Assembly (NCBI RefSeq): GCF_025464955.1
Contig: NZ_JAODNM010000109.1
Location: 1 to 64,000 of the forward strand
Length of the DNA stretch: 64,000 nucleotides
Reading direction: 5' to 3'
Origin: Amycolatopsis sp.
Lineage (GTDB): Bacteria > Actinomycetota > Actinomycetes > Mycobacteriales > Pseudonocardiaceae
Below are positions 1 through 7,672 of the stretch, one piece after another. Each line of letters starts with the position of its first letter. The stretch's first letter is position 1. The notes under the pieces are model-generated. The model did no database searches. It was not told the origin of the DNA and worked only from the letters and a program-made list of their open reading frames with translations. The position numbers and the translations under genes are program-made.

Positions 1-13
1 GGGGAATGCAGTC

Positions 14-66
14 AGGGCTCGTCAGTGTCGCGGCCGGGTGATCCGGTCGCGGCACTCACGAGCCCT
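14..66. terminator. Long hairpin, probable terminator of the HNH gene
   Basis: A near-perfect inverted repeat of about 24 bp per arm begins AGGGCTCGTCAGTG and ends CACTCACGAGCCCT around a short loop. It lies just beyond the original stop codon of the interrupted minus-strand HNH gene, so it probably ends that transcript. No U tract is evident, which is common in actinobacteria. Confidence 0.55.
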
Positions 67-85
67 GGAGTGGGTCGGTATTCTG

Positions 86-132
86 TTACAGGTGAACGGT
101 GTTGCGCCTGGGTCTTCGAAGCGGATCAAGAT
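86..132 (-). pseudogene. Severed 3' end of the 13E12/HNH gene
   Basis: Read on the minus strand, the bases left of the insertion sequence encode Leu-Asp-Pro followed by LRRPRRNTVHL and a TAA stop at 86-88. The frame continues exactly from the HNH gene body at 1673-2883 once the IS and one copy of the 10-bp duplication are removed. The restored end, PPAYLDPLRRPRRNTVHL, is the typical basic tail of 13E12-repeat proteins. This is therefore the displaced C-terminus and not an independent gene. Confidence 0.85.
123..132. repeat. Left copy of 10-bp target site duplication
   Basis: GGATCAAGAT abuts the left IS end. The right copy at 1673-1682 is GGATCGAGAT, 9 of 10 identical. The single difference is synonymous in the host gene (CTT versus CTC, both Leu). 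Confidence 0.85.
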
Positions 133-150
133 CAATGCCGCTAACTTAAG
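133..150 (+). repeat. Left terminal inverted repeat of the IS
   Basis: CAATGCCGCTAACTTAAG; matches the complement of 1655-1672 at 15 of 18 positions, with the outer 10 bases identical. Confidence 0.85.
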
Positions 151-240
151 AAATTAGATAACAATTCTTCACGCAAGAAGTGTGTCGATTTGACATTCGT
201 GCCATTTGCCACATCGCATACGATGCTTTAAATTGAGACG

Positions 241-1663
241 GTGAGAGAAGCAAGCAGGAGTCATGAACGCCGTTTCGCGGATGGTGTGTCCATTGGTGTC
301 CTGACTCGAATCTTCCATAGAGACTTGGTCGACGAGGTTCTCGCTGACACGGATCGCGTAGAGCGACGCTCGCGGTTACTGCCGGCTCGAGTGGTCGTTT
401 ACTACGTGCTGGCGTTGTGCCTGTTCTGCGAAGACGCCTACGAAGAAGTGATGCGAAAACTGGTCAACGGCCTGCGATTTCTCGGGACCTGGACCGACGA
501 CTGGCACGTGCCGACGACCAGCGCGATATCGCAAGCTCGCCAGCGGCTTGGCGAGGCACCGCTGCGAGAACTCTTCGACAGGGTTGCTCGGCCGCTGGCT
601 GTTCCGGGGACGCCGGGAGCGTGGTTTCATGGTCTGAGGGTTATGGCAGTCGACGGAGTAATCCTCGACACCCCGGACACCCCTGGAAACCTTGAGGCGT
701 TCACCAAAAAATCTCATGGTAGCGGCGAAAGCCCGTTCCCTCAGGTGCGGGTTGTAGGCCTGGGAGAATGTGGAACCCATGCGATTGTCGCGGCAGAAAT
801 CGACTCCTGGAAAGTCTACGAACGCGAGATGCTCGGACGCCTGCTGCCTGCTTTCGAACCCGGCACAATCGTGTTGGCCGACCGTGGCTTCTTCGGGTAC
901 GACCTCTGGTCGGCTGCACGCGACACCGGTGCTGATCTGCTCTGGCGCCTGTCTGCCACGGTCGATGTGCCAGTGTTGGAGTCCTTGTCGGACGGCTCCT
1001 ACAGGTCAGAATTGGTACCCAAGAACATGAAAGCAGATTTCAAACGCGGCAAACGGCGTAGTATACCGACTGAGGTTAGGATTCCCATCCGCGTTGTGGA
1101 GTACACGATCACGAACCGTGGCGATGAGGCGGAGACCGTCCGGTTGATCACAACCCTGATGGATCACGAACTTGCCCCGGCTATCGAGTTGGCCGCCTTA
1201 TATCGAGAACGATGGGAATTCGAGCTTACGCTCGACGAGATCGAAACCCATCAAATGGCGCAGTCCAGAGTTCTCCGCTCCAAATCTCCCGAGCTTGTCC
1301 GCCAGGAGATATGGGCACTCCTACTCACTCACTACGCCGTCCGATCTTTCATGCGAGACGCCGCAGACGATGGTGACGACCCGCTTGACGTCGACCGGCT
1401 GTCGTTCACCCGCAGCCTTCACGTCATCCGCCGTCAGGTCACTGGCCAGGCGGGTTTTCCCCCCTCGTAGACTTCAGCAAGCAATCCACGAAACCTTGAC
1501 TGAGATCCGGGAACGTCGCCTCCCGCTGCGTCGAAAACGAACCTACCCTCGAGTTATCAAGCGCTGCCGCTCCGGTGAAAAGGTAATCAAAAGAAGCTTT
1601 CACGCGCAACGTCGATACCACGACGAGCCAGCAATACGCATCTTCGTGCGGCCCGCTAAGTAA
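241..1663 (+). pseudogene. IS4-family DDE transposase, frameshifted near the C-terminus
   Basis: The first frame runs from a GTG at 241 to a stop at 1468-1470 (409 aa). The family C-terminus (RLPLRRKRTYPRVIKR) continues in the +1 frame to a stop at 1661-1663 inside the right inverted repeat. The switch falls on a run of six C (about 1459-1464). With five C the two frames join into one protein of roughly 473 aa. The N-terminal IS4 domain is present. Catalytic acidic residues are recognisable in AVDGVILD, LADRGFFGYD and the YRERWEFE motif (Y-2-R-3-E pattern). The extra C may be a mutation, a sequencing error or a slippage site. Otherwise this would be an active transposase cutting and joining the element's ends. 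Confidence 0.85.
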
Positions 1664-2883
1664 GCGGCATTGGGATCGAGATAAGCGGGCGGGATGAAGT
1701 CCGGTCTCCCGTCACCACCCATGCGTACTTCCCAACCACCACAATGCACCAACCTATGGTGCCGTTCACACAGGAGGGTCAAGTTGTTCAGGTCGGTTGG
1801 CCCACCGAGGATCCAAAAAATAATGTGGTGACCCTCGGTGTGTTTGGCGTGTTTGTTGCAACCGGGAAAGGCGCATCCGCGGTCTCTCATGACGAGTCGT
1901 CGCCGTTGTCCGGTGGTGATGATTCGCTTGGACCGCCCCAGATCCATCTGCTCGCTCTCGGTGCCGAGAACAGCGGGGATCACCTTGCAGTCACAGGCGA
2001 GCATCCGTGCTTCGGCGGCGGTGATGACGCCGCCGTAGTCGAGCATCGCGGTCCCGATCCCGGACTTCAGTGTCTCGTAGTCCACGGTGATCGCCACATG
2101 GACACGGTCACCGCCGTGGGTCGGGATCTCGTCGACGGTCATGGCGAGGCGGACGAGGTCGACGAGGGCGTCGGCGTGGCGTTCCCATTGACTGCGGGTG
2201 TCGCGGCCTTCCTCTTTCGTCGAGTGCGGCTTCGCCAACGGATCGAGGGCTGCGCGGAGTTGAGCGTAGGACAGGTTGTCCAGCTTGCCTTTCAGTGTGG
2301 CGGAGCCGTCGCGGTGTTCCTGGAACGACAGCTCCCGCTCCGGTCGCTCCGGCGGGTCCTTCGGCTCCGGCCCATCCGGGTCGAGGGTGTCGAGGATCCG
2401 GTCGCCGGCTTTCTTCACCTCAACCGGGGACGCGGCACGGGCCACACCGATGAGGATTTTCTCCGCCGCCACCCGATCCTCCTCCGACACCGTCGCGGGC
2501 ATGGCCGTCATCGCTTTTACGATCACGTCGACGTGGGCGGGGGTGAGGGCACCGGCCAGTGCGGCGAGACCGGTCAGGGGTGCGACGGCGGGGACCTCTG
2601 TCCCGTCGATGGTGTAGGCGGAGTTGGTGCCGCGGGCGCGGACGACGATCTGGCGTGCGGCGGGCTCGGTCATCCCCGTCGTATGCATCAGCCAGTGCAC
2701 CGCGGAGGTGTACTGGTGGGTGGTCTTGATGCCGTCGGTCTCGGTTTTGGTGACCACGAGCCCCAGCAGTGCGGTGTAACGGTTCATTTCCCGGGTGATC
2801 GCCCGGGCGTAGTCGACCAGCGTCGCCGGATCGGCACGGCGGATATCGGCGGGATCGGGGAGGGTGGTCGTTACGCTGGGCAC
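1600..2883 (-). CDS. 13E12-repeat/DUF222 HNH endonuclease-like protein, tail replaced by IS sequence
   Basis: Residues about 15-310 form the DUF222 region. An HNH/zinc segment follows: C337 and C342, the GHH at 351-353, Asn366, C372 and H375-H376 in LCERHH. The native protein is intact to YLDP (residues 401-404). From residue 405 the frame runs into the insertion sequence and adds 23 foreign residues before stopping at 1600. The native tail lies at 86-132. Because the HNH fold is upstream of the break, the chimeric protein might still fold. The family is dispersed in actinobacteria, and in mycobacteria many members are DNA-damage inducible. The actual nuclease activity and target are unknown. 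A LexA-like box lies 20 bp upstream of the start. Confidence 0.85.
   Translation of the reverse strand: MPSVTTTLPDPADIRRADPATLVDYARAITREMNRYTALLGLVVTKTETDGIKTTHQYTSAVHWLMHTTGMTEPAARQIVVRARGTNSAYTIDGTEVPAVAPLTGLAALAGALTPAHVDVIVKAMTAMPATVSEEDRVAAEKILIGVARAASPVEVKKAGDRILDTLDPDGPEPKDPPERPERELSFQEHRDGSATLKGKLDNLSYAQLRAALDPLAKPHSTKEEGRDTRSQWERHADALVDLVRLAMTVDEIPTHGGDRVHVAITVDYETLKSGIGTAMLDYGGVITAAEARMLACDCKVIPAVLGTESEQMDLGRSKRIITTGQRRRLVMRDRGCAFPGCNKHAKHTEGHHIIFWILGGPTDLNNLTLLCERHHRLVHCGGWEVRMGGDGRPDFIPPAYLDPNAAYLAGRTKMRIAGSSWYRRCA
1655..1672 (-). repeat. Right terminal inverted repeat of the IS
   Basis: Complement reads CAATGCCGCTTACTTAGC. It contains the stop codon of the frame-corrected transposase. 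Confidence 0.85.
1673..1682. repeat. Right copy of 10-bp target site duplication
   Basis: GGATCGAGAT; pairs with GGATCAAGAT at 123-132. Confidence 0.85.
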
Positions 2884-2902
2884 TCCTTTATTCTACTACG
2901 GA

Positions 2903-2918
2903 TCGAACGTTTATTCGG
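2903..2918 (-). promoter_or_regulatory. Putative LexA (SOS) box upstream of the HNH gene
   Basis: On the minus strand the site reads CCGAATAAACGTTCGA, matching 10 of the 12 fixed bases of the actinobacterial SOS box TCGAAC-N4-GTTCGA. It ends 20 bp before the ATG at 2883. Several Mycobacterium tuberculosis 13E12 genes are known members of the SOS regulon, so the location makes biological sense. It is unproven here. Confidence 0.5.
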
Positions 2919-3242
2919 AACACGTTCAGGTGATAGGAGTTACTGCGGAACGTGATCATCGATAGATCGCGAAATCCACTTTCACGGCGAATTACGTTAC
3001 GAGAAGCGGATTTCGCGACAACTGCTCGCAAAGCGTGTCACTCACTCATGCATCAGCCTTGCGAGGTCGTTGCTTAACGTGAGTGGCGAAGCGCGAACGG
3101 CGTTATCCGTGCGTTCACCGCAAGGAAAATCCCTTTCGGCCACTCGCGAAACGCAATCACCAAGGCAACAGAACAGGCCTTCGGGATCCGGGCCTCGCCT
3201 ACCTTCGCCCCAGTCTTTGCTGCAGTAGGCCGACACGACCCA

Positions 3243-3266
3243 CCGCAACTCGACGGCGACTTGCGG
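3243..3266. repeat. Degenerate copy of the GCAACTCG palindrome family
   Basis: CCGCAACTCGACGG followed by CGACTTGCGG; one base breaks the 8-bp arm match. It is the only unpaired member besides 38572-38591. Confidence 0.6.
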
Positions 3267-3289
3267 TCTCTTGGAAACTAAGAGACCGC
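3263..3289 (-). terminator. Hairpin downstream of the metY operon
   Basis: GCGGTCTCTT and AAGAGACCGC form a perfect 10-bp stem with a 7-base loop, 24 bp beyond the hydrolase stop codon, with a T-rich tract (CACTTTTGCGCTTTTG) just before it on the minus strand. Probable end of the 6472-to-3313 transcript. Confidence 0.5.
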
Positions 3290-3312
3290 ACAAAAGCGCA
3301 AAAGTGCGACGC

Positions 3313-4137
3313 CTACGGGACTTCCGCCGTAGCCGAGCGGACGAAGTCCACGAGGACGGTGTAGACCGCGTCCCGGTCGATTTCGTTCAGGATGTTGTGC
3401 CGGTCCAGGGGGAAGATCACCGCCCGCGCGTTCGGCAGTAGGTTCGCCGCTTGTCGCGCGTCTTCGGCCGGCGCCAGGTCGTCTTCTTCCCCGTGCAGGA
3501 GAAGTACCGGCAGGGTAAGGGCGCCCGATTCGACGACGGCTTCCAATCGTGCGCGCCCTTCGGTCAGTGCGGTGATTGTCTCGAGGCGGATGCCGCCGTC
3601 CCAGGTCAGCGGGTCTTCGCGGATCTGCCGGGCGTAGGCCTCGTCGCGGGTCAGCTCGATCGGATCCTTGCGCAACTCCATCAGGTCGATGCCGCTGGCG
3701 ATCACCTTGGCCAGTCCGCCTGCCGCGTCGACCGGCATCAGCGACGAGCCCGCGAGCACCAGGCCGGCCGGGGTGAAACCGTTGGGCAGCAGGCGTTCGG
3801 CGGTCAGCATGGTCACCACGGCGGAGCCGAGTGAATGGCCGGCGAGGATCACCGGCAGGTCCGGATGTGCCGCTCGCGCGAGACGCAGCAGGTGTTCGGC
3901 GTCGTCGACGAGGTCGTCGACCCGGTTGATCAGGACGCGGACCCCTTCACTGAGTCCGTGTCCTAAGTGGTCGGACGCCCACAACGCGAAACCGGCCGCG
4001 TTCAGGGTTTCGGCGAGCGGCCGGTAGGAGCCGATGTGCTCACCGAGGCCGTGGAAGAAGACGACAAGCGCCAGTGGTTCCTCGGGCTCCCAATGGTCGT
4101 AGTGGATCTTGCCTGTCGCGCCGTCGAACTCGCTCAT
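3313..4137 (-). CDS. Alpha/beta hydrolase, monoacylglycerol lipase/lysophospholipase type
   Basis: A 274-residue cytoplasmic serine hydrolase. The oxyanion segment FFHGLGEH (28-34) is typical of the monoacylglycerol lipase family. The nucleophile elbow is GHSLGS with Ser102. The acidic residue is in HGEEDDLAP and the histidine in LDRHN near the end. The substrate is predicted to be a mono-acyl glycerol or lysophospholipid but is not proven. The ATG at 4135-4137 overlaps the stop of metY (ATGA), so translation is coupled and the gene is the last of a three-gene operon. A longer upstream reading of the frame exists but would overlap metY extensively, so it was rejected. Confidence 0.85.
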   Translation of the reverse strand: MSEFDGATGKIHYDHWEPEEPLALVVFFHGLGEHIGSYRPLAETLNAAGFALWASDHLGHGLSEGVRVLINRVDDLVDDAEHLLRLARAAHPDLPVILAGHSLGSAVVTMLTAERLLPNGFTPAGLVLAGSSLMPVDAAGGLAKVIASGIDLMELRKDPIELTRDEAYARQIREDPLTWDGGIRLETITALTEGRARLEAVVESGALTLPVLLLHGEEDDLAPAEDARQAANLLPNARAVIFPLDRHNILNEIDRDAVYTVLVDFVRSATAEVP

Positions 4138-5438
4138 CCGCTGCTTCCGTTCGCCAGGCCGAGTGAGAGATCGGCTATCAAGTCCCCGACGCCTTCCAGT
4201 CCAACGGAAAGCCGGATCAGGCCGGGGGTCACACCGCTCGCGCGCTGCTGTTCGGAGTCGAGTTGGGCGTGGGTGGTGGACGCCGGGTGGATCACCAAGC
4301 TGCGGACGTCCCCGATGTTCGCGAGGTGGCTGAACAGGCGCACACCGTCGACGAACCGCCGCCCCGCGTCGAGACCGCCCTTGATCTCGAACGCCAGCAC
4401 AGCGCCGACGCCGTTCGGCAGGTACTGCTTCGCCGCCGCGTGCCACGGGCTCGCGGGCAGCCCGGCGTAGTGCACGTGCTCGACCTGCGGTTGCGCGTCG
4501 AGCCACTCTGCAACGGCCTGCGCGTTGGACACGTGCCGTTCCATCCGCAATGACAGCGTCTCGATCCCTTGTAGCAGAAGGAAGCTGTTGAACGGCGACA
4601 CCGCGGGACCCAGATCCCGCACCAGTTTCGTCCGCAGCCGCAGCGCGTAGCCGAGCGCGCCGAACTCCTCACCGAACACCAGACCGTGGTAGCTCGGGTC
4701 CGGTTTGGTCAGTTGCGGCCAGCGGTCCGGTTCGGCCTGGAAGTCGAACTTCCCGCCGTCGACGACCATTCCGCCGATCGCTGTCCCATGCCCGGCCAGG
4801 AACTTCGTCGTCGAGTGCACGACGATGTCGGCGCCGTGGTCGAGCGGACGCAGCAGGTACGGCGTCGGCACGGTGTTGTCGACGACCAGCGGGACACCGG
4901 CGTCGTGCGCGATCCCCGCGACCATGGCGAGGTCGAGGACCGAGCCGCCGGGATTTCCCACGGACTCGGCGTAGAGCGCTTTCGTGCCAGGACGCAACGC
5001 CGCCCGCCAGGCGTCCGGGTTGTCGGTGTCCGTGACGAAGTCGACGGTGATCCCGAAGTCCGCGAACGTGTACGCGAACAGGTTGTATGTTCCGCCGTAC
5101 AGCGTCGCGGCCGAGACGATGTGGTCGCCCGCCCGCGCGATGTTCAGCAACGCCAGCGCGGACGCCGCTTGTCCACTTGCGACAGCGACGGCGGCCAACC
5201 CGTTTTCGAGGTCCGCCAGCCGTTCCTCGACGACCGATGTGGTCGGATTGGACAGCCGCGTGTAAGCATGGCTTTCCAGGTCGCGTAGGGCGAAGGCGTC
5301 TGCCGCGTGGTCGGCGTCACGGAACGTGTACGAGCTGCTCTGGTAGATCGGCGTCGCGCGCGCCCCGGTGGCCGGATCCGGGCTCGCGCCCGCATGGATC
5401 TGCCGGGTTTCGAACGACCTGCGTGGGGGTTCGGTCAC
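4134..5438 (-). CDS. metY: O-acetylhomoserine sulfhydrylase (PLP-dependent)
   Basis: A 434-residue Cys/Met-metabolism PLP enzyme that would make homocysteine from O-acetylhomoserine and sulfide in the cytoplasm. The motif YTRLSNPT (59-66) and the PLP lysine in HSTTKFLAGHG (K212) are present. The length and the insertion-rich C-terminal half (FNSFLLLQGIETLSLR) match MetY rather than the shorter MetB. The GTG start at 5436-5438 overlaps the stop of the upstream oxygenase gene (GTGA). Longer in-frame extension into that gene was rejected. The coupling with an oxygenase and a hydrolase suggests a shared operon, but a common pathway is not obvious. Confidence 0.9.
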   Translation of the reverse strand: MTEPPRRSFETRQIHAGASPDPATGARATPIYQSSSYTFRDADHAADAFALRDLESHAYTRLSNPTTSVVEERLADLENGLAAVAVASGQAASALALLNIARAGDHIVSAATLYGGTYNLFAYTFADFGITVDFVTDTDNPDAWRAALRPGTKALYAESVGNPGGSVLDLAMVAGIAHDAGVPLVVDNTVPTPYLLRPLDHGADIVVHSTTKFLAGHGTAIGGMVVDGGKFDFQAEPDRWPQLTKPDPSYHGLVFGEEFGALGYALRLRTKLVRDLGPAVSPFNSFLLLQGIETLSLRMERHVSNAQAVAEWLDAQPQVEHVHYAGLPASPWHAAAKQYLPNGVGAVLAFEIKGGLDAGRRFVDGVRLFSHLANIGDVRSLVIHPASTTHAQLDSEQQRASGVTPGLIRLSVGLEGVGDLIADLSLGLANGSSG

Positions 5439-6472
5439 TCCGCCACGTCCGACCACCAGCGCGCGGCGACCCGCGGATGCGAGCGCAGCCACCCGACGAG
5501 CGCGTTCTCGCCGAACGCGGCGAGCAGCGGGTTGCCTTTCTCCTGACTGACCCCGCGTGACGCCGCCGCGAGCTCCGGCGGCAGTTGGAGCGGTTCGACG
5601 ACGGCGTCGAGCCGCGGCCCGAGGAAGAACGGCACCGACAGCCGCTTGACGCCGACCGGCGGGCTGACCACCCGGTGCCGGGTCGCGGTGAGGTAGCCCT
5701 GCGTGGCGATCTCCAGCATCTCGCCGATGTTGAACACGAACGCCCCCGGCACCGGTTTCGCGTCGATCCAGCTGCCGTCGGACGCTTGGACCTGCAGCCC
5801 GCCGACGTCGTCCTGCTGCAGCAGCGCGAGGTACCCGTAGTCCTTGTGGACGCCGACGCCCTGATCCGAGTTTTCGTCCGGTCGGCCCGGGTACTGGACG
5901 ATCTTCACGTGCGTGGACGCCTCGGCGTCGAACCACGTGTCGAAGTAGTCCTCGCCCTGGCCCAGCGCCGCGGCGAGCGCGCGCAGGACCTCGCGGCTGA
6001 CCCGCAGCGCCTCGGCCTGCCAGGCCAACGTCGTTTCCCGCAGCTCAGGCAGCGCCGCGGGCCACTGGTTCGGCCCGATGAGCCCGGTCCAGGCGGGATC
6101 GCCGGGCTCGAGCCGTCGCGCGGCGCGTTCCGGTCCGATGTCGATCTGCTCGCGCCAGTCCGGCGAGCCGCCGGTGTGCTCGGTGCCGACCCGGGTGTAC
6201 CCCCGGAACTGCGGCGAGCTCACGTTCTCGATGGCGAGCCGCTGACCGAGCGGCAGCGCGAAGAAGTCGCGGGCGACGTCGAACATCGACGTCATCAGGT
6301 TTTTGGGCACCCCGTGCCCCACGACGTAGAAGAACCCCACGTCATGGGCCGCGTGGCGGAGTTCGGCGAGGAACTCGGCCCGGGCACCGGAAACTCGGAA
6401 GCGCGAGATGTCGATCAGGGGAAGCGTCGTCTCACTCACCCTCTCGAGCATAGGACGTCCTGGTGGGTTCAT
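5435..6472 (-). CDS. Isopenicillin N synthase-family 2-oxoglutarate/Fe(II) oxygenase
   Basis: 345 residues with the N-terminal DIOX_N region (LPLIDISRF, FFYVVGHGVP) and the double-stranded beta-helix core. The iron ligands are visible as HKDYGYLALL (His and Asp) and TRHRVVSP (distal His). The downstream Arg-Ser of the 2-oxoglutarate site is in KRLSVPFF. No beta-lactam gene cluster is nearby, so penicillin synthesis should not be inferred. Enzymes of this type in actinobacteria hydroxylate or oxidise varied small molecules. Start choice is uncertain: ATG at 6472, ATG at 6451 and GTG at 6439 (VSETTLPLIDIS) are all possible, and homology would favour the last. First gene of the operon leading to metY. 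Confidence 0.85.
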   Translation of the reverse strand: MNPPGRPMLERVSETTLPLIDISRFRVSGARAEFLAELRHAAHDVGFFYVVGHGVPKNLMTSMFDVARDFFALPLGQRLAIENVSSPQFRGYTRVGTEHTGGSPDWREQIDIGPERAARRLEPGDPAWTGLIGPNQWPAALPELRETTLAWQAEALRVSREVLRALAAALGQGEDYFDTWFDAEASTHVKIVQYPGRPDENSDQGVGVHKDYGYLALLQQDDVGGLQVQASDGSWIDAKPVPGAFVFNIGEMLEIATQGYLTATRHRVVSPPVGVKRLSVPFFLGPRLDAVVEPLQLPPELAAASRGVSQEKGNPLLAAFGENALVGWLRSHPRVAARWWSDVAE

Positions 6473-6499
6473 CCCATCCTGCGGACGTCATGAGGCAGG

Positions 6500-7651
6500 A
6501 TGGCCCGGGTGGCCGGAACCAAGAAACTGTGGACTGGGGTTCTACTCGCGACTGTGCTGCTCGCCGGGGCCTGCACCAGCACCCCGTCACCGGCTCCACC
6601 TGCTTCCGCGCCCGCTCCGGCGAGTTCTTCCACGAAGGCCCCGGACAACGGGTTCACCGTGGTCGCCGCGGGGGACATCCTGATCCACCCGGCGCTGACC
6701 GACCAGGCCACCGCAGACGCCCAGGCGGGCGGGGGCGGCGCGCTCGACTACCGCCCGATCCTGGCCGGGTTGAAACCGATCATTTCCCAGGCTGACCTGG
6801 CGATCTGTCATCTCGAGACGCCGCTAGCGCCGGAGGGCGGGCCGTACAGCGGGTACCCGTCGTTCAGCGCGCCGCCCGAGATCGCCGACGCGCTCAAGGA
6901 CACCGGGTACGACACCTGCTCGACGGCGTCGAACCACACACTGGACCAGGGCGCCGCCGGAATCACGAGGACGCTCGACAAGCTCGACGCGGTCGGCATC
7001 AAGCACACCGGGTCCGCGCGGTCGGCGCCGGAGGCCGCCACCCCGAACATCCTCGACGTACACGGGGTCAAGGTCGCGCAGCTGTCCTACGCGTTCGGGT
7101 TCAACGGCATCAAGGTGCCCAGTGGCAAGCCGTGGCTGGCGAACCTGATCGACGGCAACAAGATCATCGCCGCGGCCAAGGCGGCCCGCGCTGCCGGCGC
7201 CGAAGTGGTCATCGTCAGCCTGCACTGGGGCATCGAATACCAGCACGACGTGACGCCGGACCAGAGCGCGCTGGCGAAGAAACTGCTGGCGGACCCGTCG
7301 ATCGACCTCATCGTCGGCCACCACGCGCACGTCGTGCAGCCGATCGAGAAGATCGGCGACAAGTGGGTCGCCTACGGCATGGGCAACCAGATCGCCCGCC
7401 ACGATGAGCCCAAGGGTGACACCGAAGAGGGCATCATCACGCGCTTCCACTTCGCCAAGACGGCCGGCGGGTGGAAGGTCGACAAGGCCGAGTACCTGCC
7501 GACCCTGATCCAGCTCGGGCCGCCCATCCGGCTGATCGACCTGACCTACGGCACCCCTGGCGCGCGCGGTCAGGAGGCGTTGACCGCGACCGACAAGATC
7601 GTCCTCAGCCGGGGCGCCGCAGCCGACGGGCTGACTCGGCCCGGCAGCTGA
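6500..7651 (+). CDS. CapA-family metallophosphatase-like lipoprotein
   Basis: 383 residues. A type II signal peptide ends in the lipobox LAGAC (Cys25) and is followed by a Pro/Ala/Ser linker, so the protein should be anchored on the outer face of the membrane. The mature part is the CapA/PGA_cap fold, with AAGDILIHP, SNHTLDQG and GHHAHVVQP as the conserved metal-site blocks. In Bacillus CapA takes part in poly-gamma-glutamate capsule export or attachment. No capB or capC is near, so its role here is open. A GAGGCAGG ribosome site lies just before the ATG. It is transcribed divergently from the oxygenase gene with only 27 bp between starts. Confidence 0.85.
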   Translation: MARVAGTKKLWTGVLLATVLLAGACTSTPSPAPPASAPAPASSSTKAPDNGFTVVAAGDILIHPALTDQATADAQAGGGGALDYRPILAGLKPIISQADLAICHLETPLAPEGGPYSGYPSFSAPPEIADALKDTGYDTCSTASNHTLDQGAAGITRTLDKLDAVGIKHTGSARSAPEAATPNILDVHGVKVAQLSYAFGFNGIKVPSGKPWLANLIDGNKIIAAAKAARAAGAEVVIVSLHWGIEYQHDVTPDQSALAKKLLADPSIDLIVGHHAHVVQPIEKIGDKWVAYGMGNQIARHDEPKGDTEEGIITRFHFAKTAGGWKVDKAEYLPTLIQLGPPIRLIDLTYGTPGARGQEALTATDKIVLSRGAAADGLTRPGS

Positions 7652-7672
7652 CGGCTCGGCTCGCACCCACCC

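Larger units (their letters stand above)
133..1672 (+). mobile_element. IS4-family insertion sequence, 1540 bp
   Basis: The element is bounded by inverted ends CAATGCCGCTAACTTAAG (133-150) and, at the right, the complement of CAATGCCGCTTACTTAGC (1655-1672), 15 of 18 identical. A 10-bp direct repeat flanks it (123-132 and 1673-1682), within the range known for IS4-family insertions. It encodes one DDE transposase on the plus strand. Base composition is visibly more AT-rich than the surroundings, indicating recent acquisition. It has inserted near the 3' end of a 13E12-type HNH gene. The transposase frameshift and the mismatched duplication suggest this copy may no longer move by itself. Confidence 0.9.
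2884..3312. other. Intergenic region upstream of the HNH gene and downstream of the metY operon
   Basis: No convincing gene is present. It holds the LexA-like box (2903-2918), a second short dyad GAACACGTTC nearby, one degenerate copy of the GCAACTCG palindrome (3243-3266) and a 10-bp-stem hairpin (3263-3289). Short open frames here lack coding character. The part from 2884 to about 3170 is noticeably AT-richer than the rest of the window. Confidence 0.6.

Noticed and set aside
1744..2955. 403-residue plus-strand frame opposite the HNH gene
   Set aside because: Shadow frame with repetitive Gly/Val/Asp composition and no recognisable motif.
3042..3364. Small ORFs between the HNH gene and the hydrolase operon
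   Set aside because: Overlapping on opposite strands, they include hairpin repeats, and there is no ribosome site or coding bias.
5435..6472. Beta-lactam biosynthesis from the isopenicillin N synthase-like gene
   Set aside because: The family is broad; no ACV synthetase or other beta-lactam genes are near, and the operon partners are metY and a hydrolase.
6824..7666. 280-residue minus-strand frame opposite the CapA-like gene
   Set aside because: Arg/Val/Asp-rich shadow of the clearly coding plus strand.
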